Assembly (NCBI RefSeq): GCF_027921845.1
Contig: NZ_BSEN01000013.1
Span: 47,122-111,121 of the forward strand
Reading direction: 5' to 3'
From: Leifsonia poae
Lineage (GTDB): Bacteria; Actinomycetota; Actinomycetes; Actinomycetales; Microbacteriaceae
Length of the DNA stretch: 64,000 bases
The stretch's first letter is position 1. Each line of letters starts with the position of its first letter. The translations under genes and the position numbers were made by a program. Positions 1 to 7,044 of the stretch are shown piece by piece. Under the pieces are notes generated by a model. The model had not been told where the DNA came from, made no database searches, and saw only the letters and a list, made by a program, of their open reading frames with translations.

Positions 1-239
1 ACGGGGCGAAGGCCAACTTCACCGACAACGCTGAAGAGGCTGCGACCTTCCAGAAGATCTACAACACGATGTCGAAGCCGCTGCCGCTGGTTCCGGCCGA
101 GGACCAGTTCGAGAACACCGTCGGCAAGGCGATGAACGACATGTTCGCCAAGGTCGCCACCGGTGGAACGGTCAGCGAGGCGGACATCAAGGCCGCTCTG
201 AAGACCGCGCAGGACCAGGTCGAGCAGTCGATCGGATAG
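1..239 (+). CDS. Extracellular sugar-binding protein of an ABC transporter (C-terminal end only)
   Basis: The reading frame enters from the left edge in frame 3 and ends at the TAG at 237-239. The 78 visible residues are rich in Lys, Glu and Ala and include the stretch FTDNAEEAATFQKIYNTMSK. They end in an amphipathic helix (ADIKAALKTAQDQVEQSIG) typical of the C-terminus of family 1 carbohydrate-binding proteins. Two MalF/MalG-type permeases and a glycoside hydrolase follow on the same strand, so this is most likely the ligand-binding subunit of that importer. The signal peptide and ligand-binding residues lie outside the window, so the substrate cannot be inferred from this fragment. Confidence 0.85.
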   Translation, partial: GAKANFTDNAEEAATFQKIYNTMSKPLPLVPAEDQFENTVGKAMNDMFAKVATGGTVSEADIKAALKTAQDQVEQSIG

Positions 240-263
240 CGTAACCGCGCATCCGCCCGCCGT

Positions 264-299
264 GGGCGGCTCACGACTCAACACCGTCGTGAGCCGCCC
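264..299 (+). terminator. Intra-operon hairpin after the sugar-binding protein gene
   Basis: A perfect 14-bp stem (264-277 pairing with 286-299, arm GGGCGGCTCACGAC) has an 8-nt loop. It lies 24 nt after the binding-protein stop and 37 nt before the permease start. No T-tract follows. Such a hairpin could protect the upstream mRNA from 3' decay or cause partial termination, giving more binding protein than permease. Confidence 0.7.
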
Positions 300-336
300 C
301 GGCAGCACCAGACAATCCCCGAGGTTTAGGATCCAC

Positions 337-1329
337 ATGTCGACGACGACATCAGCCGGAGGCTCCCTCAGCGCTCCCATCGCCACCGAACGTGCGGTGG
401 CAACGCCCCCGCCCAAACAGCGCAAGCGCAAGAAGGGGTGGTGGATTCCGCTGGTGCTCCTGGCGCCGGCCATCATCTTCGAGATCTTCATCCACGTGAT
501 CCCGATGCTGACGGGCATCTGGATCAGCTTCCTCCAGCTGACGAAGTTCTTCATCGCCAACTGGAGCGAAGCCCCGTTCGTCGGGTTCAAGAACTACGCC
601 GTCGCCCTCGACTTCAACAGCTCCATCGGCGCAGGCCTCCTGCAGTCGTTCACCGTGACCGTCGGCTTCACGATCCTGGTCGTCGGCATCTCGTGGGGGC
701 TCGGGATGGCCGCCGGCGTCGCGCTGCAGCGCAAGTTCGCCGGCCGCGGCTTCTTCCGCACGCTGTTCCTCGTGCCCTACGCGCTGCCGATGTACGCCGG
801 CATCATCGCGTGGAAGTTCATGCTCCAGAAGGACACGGGAGCGGTCAACCACTTCCTCTTCGACAACCTGAACCTTCCCGGTGACAAGCCATTCTGGCTG
901 ATCGGCGGCAACGCGTTCTGGTCGATCGTCATCGTCGCCATCTGGCGGCTCTGGCCCTTCGCGTTCCTGATGCTGATGGCCGGACTCCAGAGCATCCCGG
1001 AAGAGGTTTACGAGGCCTCGGCGGTCGACGGCGCGAAGCCGTTCCGCACCTGGCGCGCGATCACCCTGCCGATGCTGCGCCCGGTCAACACGGTGCTGCT
1101 GCTGGTGATGTTCTTATGGACGTTCAACGACTTCAACACACCATTCGTGTTGTTCGGCAACGCTCAACCAGCGGCCGGCGACCTCATCTCGTTCCACATC
1201 TACAACGCCTCCTTCCTCACCTGGAACTTCGGCTCCGGCGCCGCCATGAGCGTGCTGCTGCTGATCTTCCTGCTCATCGTCACCGGCATCTACCTGCTGG
1301 TCATCAACCGGAGGTCGCGTCGTGCGTGA
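337..1329 (+). CDS. Sugar ABC transporter permease, MalF type
   Basis: The 330-residue polytopic membrane protein is one half of the transmembrane channel of a carbohydrate importer. A basic N-terminus (KQRKRKKGWW) precedes about six hydrophobic segments. The cytoplasmic EAA loop that contacts the ATPase is visible as EVYEASAVDGAKPFRTWRAI, in the usual place in the last third. ATG 337 was chosen because it gives the usual N-terminal length and has AGGA just upstream; an in-frame upstream ATG at 262 would add 25 unlike residues overlapping the hairpin. The stop overlaps the next start by 8 bp, so translation is coupled. No ATPase gene is nearby. Confidence 0.92.
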   Translation: MSTTTSAGGSLSAPIATERAVATPPPKQRKRKKGWWIPLVLLAPAIIFEIFIHVIPMLTGIWISFLQLTKFFIANWSEAPFVGFKNYAVALDFNSSIGAGLLQSFTVTVGFTILVVGISWGLGMAAGVALQRKFAGRGFFRTLFLVPYALPMYAGIIAWKFMLQKDTGAVNHFLFDNLNLPGDKPFWLIGGNAFWSIVIVAIWRLWPFAFLMLMAGLQSIPEEVYEASAVDGAKPFRTWRAITLPMLRPVNTVLLLVMFLWTFNDFNTPFVLFGNAQPAAGDLISFHIYNASFLTWNFGSGAAMSVLLLIFLLIVTGIYLLVINRRSRRA

Positions 1330-2161
1330 AACTGCCTCGTCCAAGACCTTCCGCTGGGTCGTCCTGTTCGTACTGACGATCTTCACGGCCGTTCCGGTCT
1401 ACGTGATGATCACGTCGTCGGTGAAATCGCTTCCGGATGTTCAGGGAGCCTTCACCTGGTGGCCGGAGCACATCACGTTCCAGCCGTACATCGACATGTG
1501 GTCGACCGTTCCGCTCGCGTCGTACTTCGTGAACTCGCTGATCGTCGCCGGATCCGCCACGATCGTGTCGCTGATCATCGCGATCTTCGCGGCCTACGCG
1601 ATCTCGCGCTACCGGTTCAAGGGGCGCACCGTCTTCAGCACCACGGTGCTCTCGACGCAGATGTTCCCCGGTGTGCTGTTCCTGCTGCCGCTGTTCCTGA
1701 TCTTCGTGAACATCAACCAGGCTGTCGGCATCCAGCTCGTCGGCACGCGGTTCGGGTTGGTGATCACGTATCTGACCTTCGCGCTGCCGTTCTCGATCTG
1801 GATGCTCGCCGGCTACTTCGACGGCATCCCGCGCGATCTCGACGAGGCGGCGATGGTCGACGGGAGTGGCCCGATGGGTGCGCTCTGGCACGTCGTCCTC
1901 CCCGCCGCGAAGCCCGGGCTGATCGCCGTCGCCATCTACTCCTTCATGACCAGTTGGGGTGAGGTGCTGTTCGCCTCGGTGATGACGACGGATGAGAACA
2001 GGACGTTGGCCGTCGGATTGCAGCTCTATTCGACCCAGACGAACGTCTACTGGAACCAGATCATGGCGGCCTCGCTCGTGGTGAGCATCCCGGTGGTCGT
2101 GGCGTTCCTGCTGCTGCAGCGCTCGTTCGTGGCCGGCCTGACGGCGGGCGCCGTGAAGTAG
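1322..2161 (+). CDS. Sugar ABC transporter permease, MalG type
   Basis: This 279-residue membrane protein is the second permease half. It starts at GTG 1322 inside the end of the preceding permease gene. Six hydrophobic segments are apparent, and the EAA loop reads DLDEAAMVDGSGPMGALWHV around residues 175-195. Length and topology match binding-protein-dependent sugar permeases of the MalG/CUT1 group. It is co-transcribed with the upstream permease and probably with the glycosidase gene 56 bp downstream. The substrate is unknown; the neighbouring glycosidase suggests a beta-linked oligosaccharide, which is an inference. Confidence 0.93.
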   Translation: MRETASSKTFRWVVLFVLTIFTAVPVYVMITSSVKSLPDVQGAFTWWPEHITFQPYIDMWSTVPLASYFVNSLIVAGSATIVSLIIAIFAAYAISRYRFKGRTVFSTTVLSTQMFPGVLFLLPLFLIFVNINQAVGIQLVGTRFGLVITYLTFALPFSIWMLAGYFDGIPRDLDEAAMVDGSGPMGALWHVVLPAAKPGLIAVAIYSFMTSWGEVLFASVMTTDENRTLAVGLQLYSTQTNVYWNQIMAASLVVSIPVVVAFLLLQRSFVAGLTAGAVK

Positions 2162-2217
2162 CTCCTGCCGCCGGCCGTCGCCTCCCTGTTTTACCGATCG
2201 TTCTCTGGAAAGGCATC

Positions 2218-4149
2218 ATGGAACGCCCTTCACCCCTGCTCTCCGTCGAGGGAGCCCCGGCCATCTGGCTGGGTGCCAACTTCTGGTCGCGCACCGGCGG
2301 CCCGCTCATGTGGACCCGCTACGACCCGGCGGTCGTGCGAGAAGAACTGCGGGTCCTCGCCGAGCACGGCCTCAACATGACCCGCTCGTTCTTCTACTGG
2401 CCCGACTTCCACCCCACCCCCGACACGCTCGACGAGCAGTGCATCGAGAACTTCCACGACTTCCTCGACGCCCACAGCGAGGTCGGGATGACCACCGTGC
2501 CGACCTTCCTCGTGGGTCACATGTCGGGGGAGAACTGGGACCCGGCGTGGCGTGACGGCCGCGACCTGTACAGCGACGTCTGGTTCGTCGGGCGGCAGGC
2601 CTGGTACGTGCGCGAGCTGACCGCGCGGTTCGCCGCGCATCCGGCTGTCGCGGGCTGGCTGCTCACCAACGAGGTGCCGATCTACGGGGGTGAGGCGCCG
2701 CGCCCGATCGTCAACGCGTGGGCGTCGCTGCTCGTCAACGCCGTGCGCGCGGGCGGCGGAACGCAGCCGGTCGCCGTCGGCGACGGCGCCTGGGGCATCG
2801 AGACGACGGGGCATGACAACGGCTTCTCGTCCGTCGACATCGCCGCCTTTACGGACTTCGTCGGGCCGCACGTGTACCGCATGGAGTCGGACCAGACCCG
2901 CCAGCACCTCAAGGCCGCGTACATCGCCGAACTGTGCCAGATTGCCGGCCTGCCGGTGATCATGGAGGAGTTCGGGCTGACGAGCGACTTCGTCTCGCCA
3001 TCCGGCGCTGCGTCGTACTACCGGCAGCTGCTCTACAACACGCTGCTCGCCGGCGCGACCGGCTGGATCGCCTGGAACAACACGGACTACGACGACCTCG
3101 TCGGCCAGCGCCCGTACTCGCATCACCCGTTCGAGCTGCACTTCGGGATCACGGACTCCTCCGGTGCGCCGAAGCCGCCGCTGCTCGAGCTCGCCCGGTT
3201 CGCCGGTGACCTCGCGGCGATCGACGTCGCCTCGGTCACGCGCTCGTCGGTCGACGCGGCACTGGTCGTGCCGTCGCACCTCGCCGCGGACTACCCGTTC
3301 ACGCAGGAGGCGGAGCGCGCGCTGATCGTCGCCGCCGGGGAGCAGGCGTACGTCGCCGCCCACGAGGCGCACGTGCCCGTCGCCGTGGTGCGCGAGGAGG
3401 AGGACGGGGGAGTGCCGTCCGGGTACGGGCTGTACATCCTGCCGTCGGTCAAGCAACTGTGCGGTCCGACGTGGCTGCAGCTTCGAGAACTCGCTTCGGC
3501 CGGGGCGACCGTCTACGCGTCGTACTGCGCCGGTGACATCGGCGTGCAGCGCGGGCCCTGGTGGGCGTACACCGAGGAGCTGTTCGGTGTGCAGCGCGAG
3601 TCGGCGTACGGGCTCGTCGAGCCGGTGGCGGACGACGTGGTCACCGTGCGGTTCCTCTCGTCGTTCGGCTCGATCGAGGAAGGGACCTCGCTCTCGTTCG
3701 CCGCCGCAGGCAATGAGCATTCGCGGTCGTTCCTCCCGGTGTCGGCGACGACGGGGACCATCATCGCGGTCGACCAGCACGACAATCCGGTGATCGTGTC
3801 GCAGTCGCACGGGTCGGGGCGGGCCGTGCTGTCGACGTACCCGTTCGAGTACTTCGCCTCGGCGCTGCCGCGCGTGAACCCGGAGGAGACGTGGCGGCTG
3901 TACGACGCGCTGGCCGTCGTCGCCGACCTCGAACGGGATGTCGTGCTGGACGATCCGCTCGTGTTCGTGGACTCGCTGGTGCATGCCGACGGGCGGCGGT
4001 TCGTGTTCTTCGTGTCGCAGCATCCGGCGTCGGTGACCGTGTCGCCGGTCGTGTCGGGTGGTGCGCTGCAGACGCTGGCGGGGGATGCGGTGTCGTCGGT
4101 GACGCTGGAGGGGTACGGGGTCGAGGTGCGGGAATTGGTTTGGGAGTAG
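2218..4149 (+). CDS. GH5-like intracellular glycosidase with a beta-galactosidase-type middle domain
   Basis: The 643-residue protein lacks a signal peptide and so should act on imported oligosaccharides. The N-terminal ~330 residues look like a (beta/alpha)8 barrel of clan GH-A. WLLTNEVP holds the putative acid/base Glu (about residue 152) and VIMEEFG the putative nucleophile Glu (about 251). Residues ~360-480 resemble the glutamine-amidotransferase-like fold found in the middle of GH42 enzymes (YILPSVKQLCGPTW, ASAGATVYASYCAGD), and a beta-rich tail follows. It is the last gene of the sugar ABC operon. A beta-mannosidic or beta-glucosidic oligosaccharide is a plausible substrate, but the sequence alone does not decide between GH5 subfamilies. 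Confidence 0.8.
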   Translation: MERPSPLLSVEGAPAIWLGANFWSRTGGPLMWTRYDPAVVREELRVLAEHGLNMTRSFFYWPDFHPTPDTLDEQCIENFHDFLDAHSEVGMTTVPTFLVGHMSGENWDPAWRDGRDLYSDVWFVGRQAWYVRELTARFAAHPAVAGWLLTNEVPIYGGEAPRPIVNAWASLLVNAVRAGGGTQPVAVGDGAWGIETTGHDNGFSSVDIAAFTDFVGPHVYRMESDQTRQHLKAAYIAELCQIAGLPVIMEEFGLTSDFVSPSGAASYYRQLLYNTLLAGATGWIAWNNTDYDDLVGQRPYSHHPFELHFGITDSSGAPKPPLLELARFAGDLAAIDVASVTRSSVDAALVVPSHLAADYPFTQEAERALIVAAGEQAYVAAHEAHVPVAVVREEEDGGVPSGYGLYILPSVKQLCGPTWLQLRELASAGATVYASYCAGDIGVQRGPWWAYTEELFGVQRESAYGLVEPVADDVVTVRFLSSFGSIEEGTSLSFAAAGNEHSRSFLPVSATTGTIIAVDQHDNPVIVSQSHGSGRAVLSTYPFEYFASALPRVNPEETWRLYDALAVVADLERDVVLDDPLVFVDSLVHADGRRFVFFVSQHPASVTVSPVVSGGALQTLAGDAVSSVTLEGYGVEVRELVWE

Positions 4150-4202
4150 GGGTGGGCAGTGCTGGTCGGGCTGGCGTGGTGCCGGTCGGGCTGGCGCTGG
4201 CG

Positions 4203-4289
4203 TAACTCCGGAAGTCTCATGCGACACGCGGGCGCTGCGCGTCTAACTCCGGAACTTGCGCTTCACCCCGGCTCGAACTTCCGGAGTTA
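4203..4289. repeat. Intergenic palindrome with a duplicated left arm (TAACTCCGGAAG type)
   Basis: TAACTCCGGAAGT (4203-4215) and a near copy at 4244-4257 are both inverted relative to ACTTCCGGAGTTA (4277-4289). It thus has two left arms and one right arm, the same architecture as other intergenic palindromes in this window but with a different arm sequence. The 4150-4405 interval holds no credible gene. Confidence 0.75.
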
Positions 4290-4405
4290 TGCGAGGTCCC
4301 GCTCCCGCCGCACGCGCTCGGGCCGCTCACGCTCGTGGCACGACCTCCCTCGCGGACACGCTAGTATGGTCAAGTTGCTTTGGGGCTCCACCCTCGAAGC
4401 AGCAT

Positions 4406-4479
<74 letters not shown>

Positions 4480-4484
4480 CGTAA

Positions 4485-4543
4485 CGACAAAAAGAAGAGG
4501 GTGACCGCTCGCATGGCGAGCGGTCACCCTCTTCTTTTTGTCG
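4485..4543. terminator. Perfect 28-bp hairpin terminator between tRNA-Pro and the converging gene
   Basis: The left arm 4485-4512 and right arm 4516-4543 are perfectly complementary over 28 bp with a 3-nt loop (ATG). The arms begin and end in A- and T-rich blocks (ACAAAAAGAAGAGGG and its complement), so both strands have a GC stem followed by a T-run. This fits a bidirectional intrinsic terminator separating the tRNA from the minus-strand gene at 4651-4896. Confidence 0.92.
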
Positions 4544-4650
4544 TCACTTGCTGCTGACTATCGGGGTCCCCGCCGCGAGGGACCCCGGGCGCCGCCCCGA
4601 GCGCAGCGAGGCGCGGCAGCTGGGGGAGCGCGCGGGGCGCAGCCCGAGCG

Positions 4651-4896
4651 CTAGCGCTGACGCAGCTTTCTGACTGTCACCAGAACCCCGATCGTCGTCA
4701 CGATGGACCCGAGCATCAGAAAGCCGATCGGGAACGCCAGATTCCATGCGCCAGCCGCGGGAAGCGGATACGTCCCACTAGTCAGGAAATAGCTCAAGAG
4801 GAGCGCGAGGCCTGCCGCGAGGACCCCCCAACCCACCCAGAGGAGATACGTGATCCGATAGCTCCGCCACAGCCTCTGTAACCCACCGTTGGTCAT
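4651..4896 (-). CDS. Small two-helix membrane protein of unknown function
   Basis: The 81-residue product has two strongly hydrophobic segments, about residues 17-40 (LLWVGWGVLAAGLALLLSYF) and 53-73 (FPIGFLMLGSIVTTIGVLVTV). Both ends are basic, so both termini probably face the cytoplasm. ATG 4896 was preferred over upstream in-frame starts because the extra N-terminal residues (Cys/Arg-rich) look non-coding. No clear Shine-Dalgarno sequence is visible. The family is not recognised. It converges with tRNA-Pro and is divergent from the methyltransferase gene at 5043. Confidence 0.6.
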   Translation of the reverse strand: MTNGGLQRLWRSYRITYLLWVGWGVLAAGLALLLSYFLTSGTYPLPAAGAWNLAFPIGFLMLGSIVTTIGVLVTVRKLRQR

Positions 4897-5042
4897 GAGA
4901 GCTAATCTAACGGCCGCTTGGTCGCATGCACGTGGCCGGGTCCGAGTCCTGACGCAGCACGAATTCACCGACCGACTGACCGTGTCGATCGACGCAGCCG
5001 GCCCGGAGCATCCGGCGGTGGGGTAGCTTGTGGACTGTGTCG

Positions 5043-5888
5043 ATGCGGAAGCGTGTCAATGGTGTCCTGTCCCGGCTGACCGGGTACGAACTGCGGCGCG
5101 CGCGGCCCCGTGCCGACGGCCCGACGCCGGCGAGAACACCGACGGCGCCCACGCCCTCGGCGCGCACACCAGCGGCCGACGCGTCGGTGCCTGAGGCTCC
5201 TCCAGTTGTGAAGATTCCCACGGACATCGACGAGGAGGCCGCCGCGATCATCCGGGCGGTGCAGCCGTACACGATGACGAACATCGAGAAGCTGTACGCC
5301 GTCATCATGGCCGCGCGCTACGTCACCCGGTACGACATCCCCGGCGCGGTGGTCGAGTGCGGCGTGTGGCGCGGCGGGAGCGTGCATGCGATCGCCCGGG
5401 CGCTGGATGCTGTCGGCTCGCACGAGCGTGACGTGTACCTGTTCGACACGTTCGAAGGGATGACCGAGCCGGGGCCGCGGGACAAGCGCGGCGACGGTCG
5501 GCCCGCTGCCGAACTGCTGGCGTCGTACGACAAGACGTCCCGGGTGTGGGCGTACGCCTCCCTCGAGGATGTGCAGGAGGGCTTCCATGAGGTCCCCTAC
5601 CCGGCGGAGAAGCTCCATTTCATCAAGGGGCCGGTCGAGGAGACCGTCCCCAGCCAGGCGCCCGAGCGCATCGCCGTACTGCGACTGGACACGGACTGGT
5701 ACGAATCGACAGCGCACGAGCTGACGCATCTGTACGAACGGCTGTCGCCGGGCGGCGTTCTGCTGCTCGACGACTATGGGTGGTGGCAGGGATCGCGCGA
5801 GGCCGTCGACGAATTCATCGCACGCACCGGCGCCCGCCTCTACCTCGCCCGCACCGGCAGCGGGCGCGTCGCGATCAAACCCGAGTGA
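5043..5888 (+). CDS. TylF/MycF-family SAM-dependent O-methyltransferase
   Basis: The ~281-residue protein begins MRKRVNGVLSRLTGYELRRA, a pattern common at the start of actinobacterial TylF-like proteins. A Pro/Thr/Ala-rich linker (about residues 25-60) separates this from the catalytic fold. The SAM-binding core shows GAVVECGVWRGGS and YLFDTFEGMTEP; the metal-site region shows LRLDTDWYEST and GGVLLLDDYG. Family members methylate sugar hydroxyls of macrolides (macrocin) or cell-surface glycans. No biosynthetic cluster surrounds it, so a cell-wall polysaccharide substrate is more likely; that is inference. GTG 5037 and TTG 5028 are in-frame alternative starts. Confidence 0.87.
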   Translation: MRKRVNGVLSRLTGYELRRARPRADGPTPARTPTAPTPSARTPAADASVPEAPPVVKIPTDIDEEAAAIIRAVQPYTMTNIEKLYAVIMAARYVTRYDIPGAVVECGVWRGGSVHAIARALDAVGSHERDVYLFDTFEGMTEPGPRDKRGDGRPAAELLASYDKTSRVWAYASLEDVQEGFHEVPYPAEKLHFIKGPVEETVPSQAPERIAVLRLDTDWYESTAHELTHLYERLSPGGVLLLDDYGWWQGSREAVDEFIARTGARLYLARTGSGRVAIKPE

Positions 5889-5893
5889 TACGC

Positions 5894-5922
5894 GACGACC
5901 GGGGCCACACGCCCCGGTCGTC
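5894..5922. terminator. Hairpin between convergent genes
   Basis: A perfect 12-bp stem GACGACCGGGGC / GCCCCGGTCGTC (5894-5905 with 5911-5922) has a 5-nt loop. It lies 5 nt after the methyltransferase stop and 28 nt before the end of the converging hydrolase gene. It is probably a shared terminator. Confidence 0.75.
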
Positions 5923-5950
5923 TCGTCGATCGCTCTCGGCCGACGAACCG

Positions 5951-6862
5951 TCATCGGCCGGTCAGGCTCCCGCTGTCACCCCCGAGGAAGTCGACGAGCA
6001 GTTCGTTGACGCGCCCGGCCTCGTCGTGGTGCACCCAGTGCGACGCGTTGGGCAAGCGCTCGACTGAGACCAGGTTGGGTACGTCCTCCGCGTGCGGTTC
6101 GGCGAGGTCGGCGCCGAGGTACCGGTCTTCCTGTCCCCAGATGACGAGGGTGGGTGCCGTGATGGTCAGAACCTTCTGCTTCGACCCGAGGCGGACCGCC
6201 GCGCGGTAGTAGTCGATCATGCCTGTGGCCGCTCCCTGCTGCGACCAGGCCGAACGGTACTGATCCAGCTCCTGCTGCGTGTACGCCGGATGCGCGTCGC
6301 GGAGGAAGCCCGTGAAGAACTTCCAGTTGTCGCGGGCGGCGCGACGCTCCGGTGAACCCGCGAGCTGGAAGTAGAAGAAGTACCAGCTCCTCAGCAGCTG
6401 CCGCGGGTTCTTCAGCCCCTCGTTCAGCTTGCGCGGGTGCGCCGCGTTCAGGATGACGAGACGGTCCACGACCTCCGGGTTGTTCATCGCCAGTGTCCAG
6501 GCGACCGATCCGCCCCAGTCGTGTCCGACCACCGTCGCCGTCTCGCTCCCGAGCGCCCGGATGAGGCCCCGGATGTCCGCGGCGGGCTTGTCGGCCGTGT
6601 AGTCGGTGAACGCCGCGGGCTTCGAAGACAGGTTGTAGCCGCGCAGGTCCGGTGCGACCACGTGGTAGCCCGCGTTCACGAGCGGCGCGATCTGCTCCCG
6701 CCAGGTGTACCAGAAGGCCGGGAAACCGTGCAGGAGGATGACGAGGGGTCCCTCGCCGGCTTCGACGTAGTGCAGTGTCACCTCGCCGACGTCCGCGTAG
6801 CCCTCGGTGAGTGCGGTACGCACGTCGACCGCTGCGCTGGTGAGTGTGCTTGTGGTGTTCAT
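5951..6862 (-). CDS. Alpha/beta hydrolase, epoxide-hydrolase / haloalkane-dehalogenase-like
   Basis: The 303-residue cytosolic enzyme has the oxyanion-hole motif LLHGFPAFWYTW near residues 48-60 and the nucleophile elbow VGHDWGGS. There the nucleophile is Asp, as in epoxide hydrolases and fluoroacetate/haloalkane dehalogenases, rather than Ser. WGQEDRYLG carries the charge-relay acid and NASHWVHHD the catalytic His. ATG 6862 has AAAGGGG upstream and gives the normal family length. It is divergently transcribed from the LAL regulator at 7045 across a palindrome-rich 182-bp gap, so it is a likely regulatory target. The substrate is not predictable from sequence. Confidence 0.88.
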   Translation of the reverse strand: MNTTSTLTSAAVDVRTALTEGYADVGEVTLHYVEAGEGPLVILLHGFPAFWYTWREQIAPLVNAGYHVVAPDLRGYNLSSKPAAFTDYTADKPAADIRGLIRALGSETATVVGHDWGGSVAWTLAMNNPEVVDRLVILNAAHPRKLNEGLKNPRQLLRSWYFFYFQLAGSPERRAARDNWKFFTGFLRDAHPAYTQQELDQYRSAWSQQGAATGMIDYYRAAVRLGSKQKVLTITAPTLVIWGQEDRYLGADLAEPHAEDVPNLVSVERLPNASHWVHHDEAGRVNELLVDFLGGDSGSLTGR

Positions 6863-6931
6863 GATCAATCCCCTTTCAAGAGATCTCGTTGCTGATGTCA
6901 TCGATCCTGTTCCTGTCGCTTTCCCTTCGCG

Positions 6932-7018
6932 CCCGGGAGATGCCCGGGTCCGCACCCCGGCGCCCGGCGCCCGGGGGTCGGCGCCGACCGCCTCTTGCCA
7001 GGGATCACGGCGATCCCT
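6932..7018. promoter_or_regulatory. Divergent promoter region with three dyads between hydrolase and LAL regulator
   Basis: The 6863-7044 gap contains CCCGGG repeated at 6932-6937 and 6943-6948, a perfect 14-bp palindrome GGTCGGCGCCGACC (6976-6989), and an inverted repeat AGGGATC-N5-GATCCCT (7000-7018) ending 26 bp before the regulator start. These are candidate operators. The binding protein is not known. Confidence 0.5.
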
Positions 7019-7044
7019 AATGTCGGAACTGGCGGTGGGTTGCC

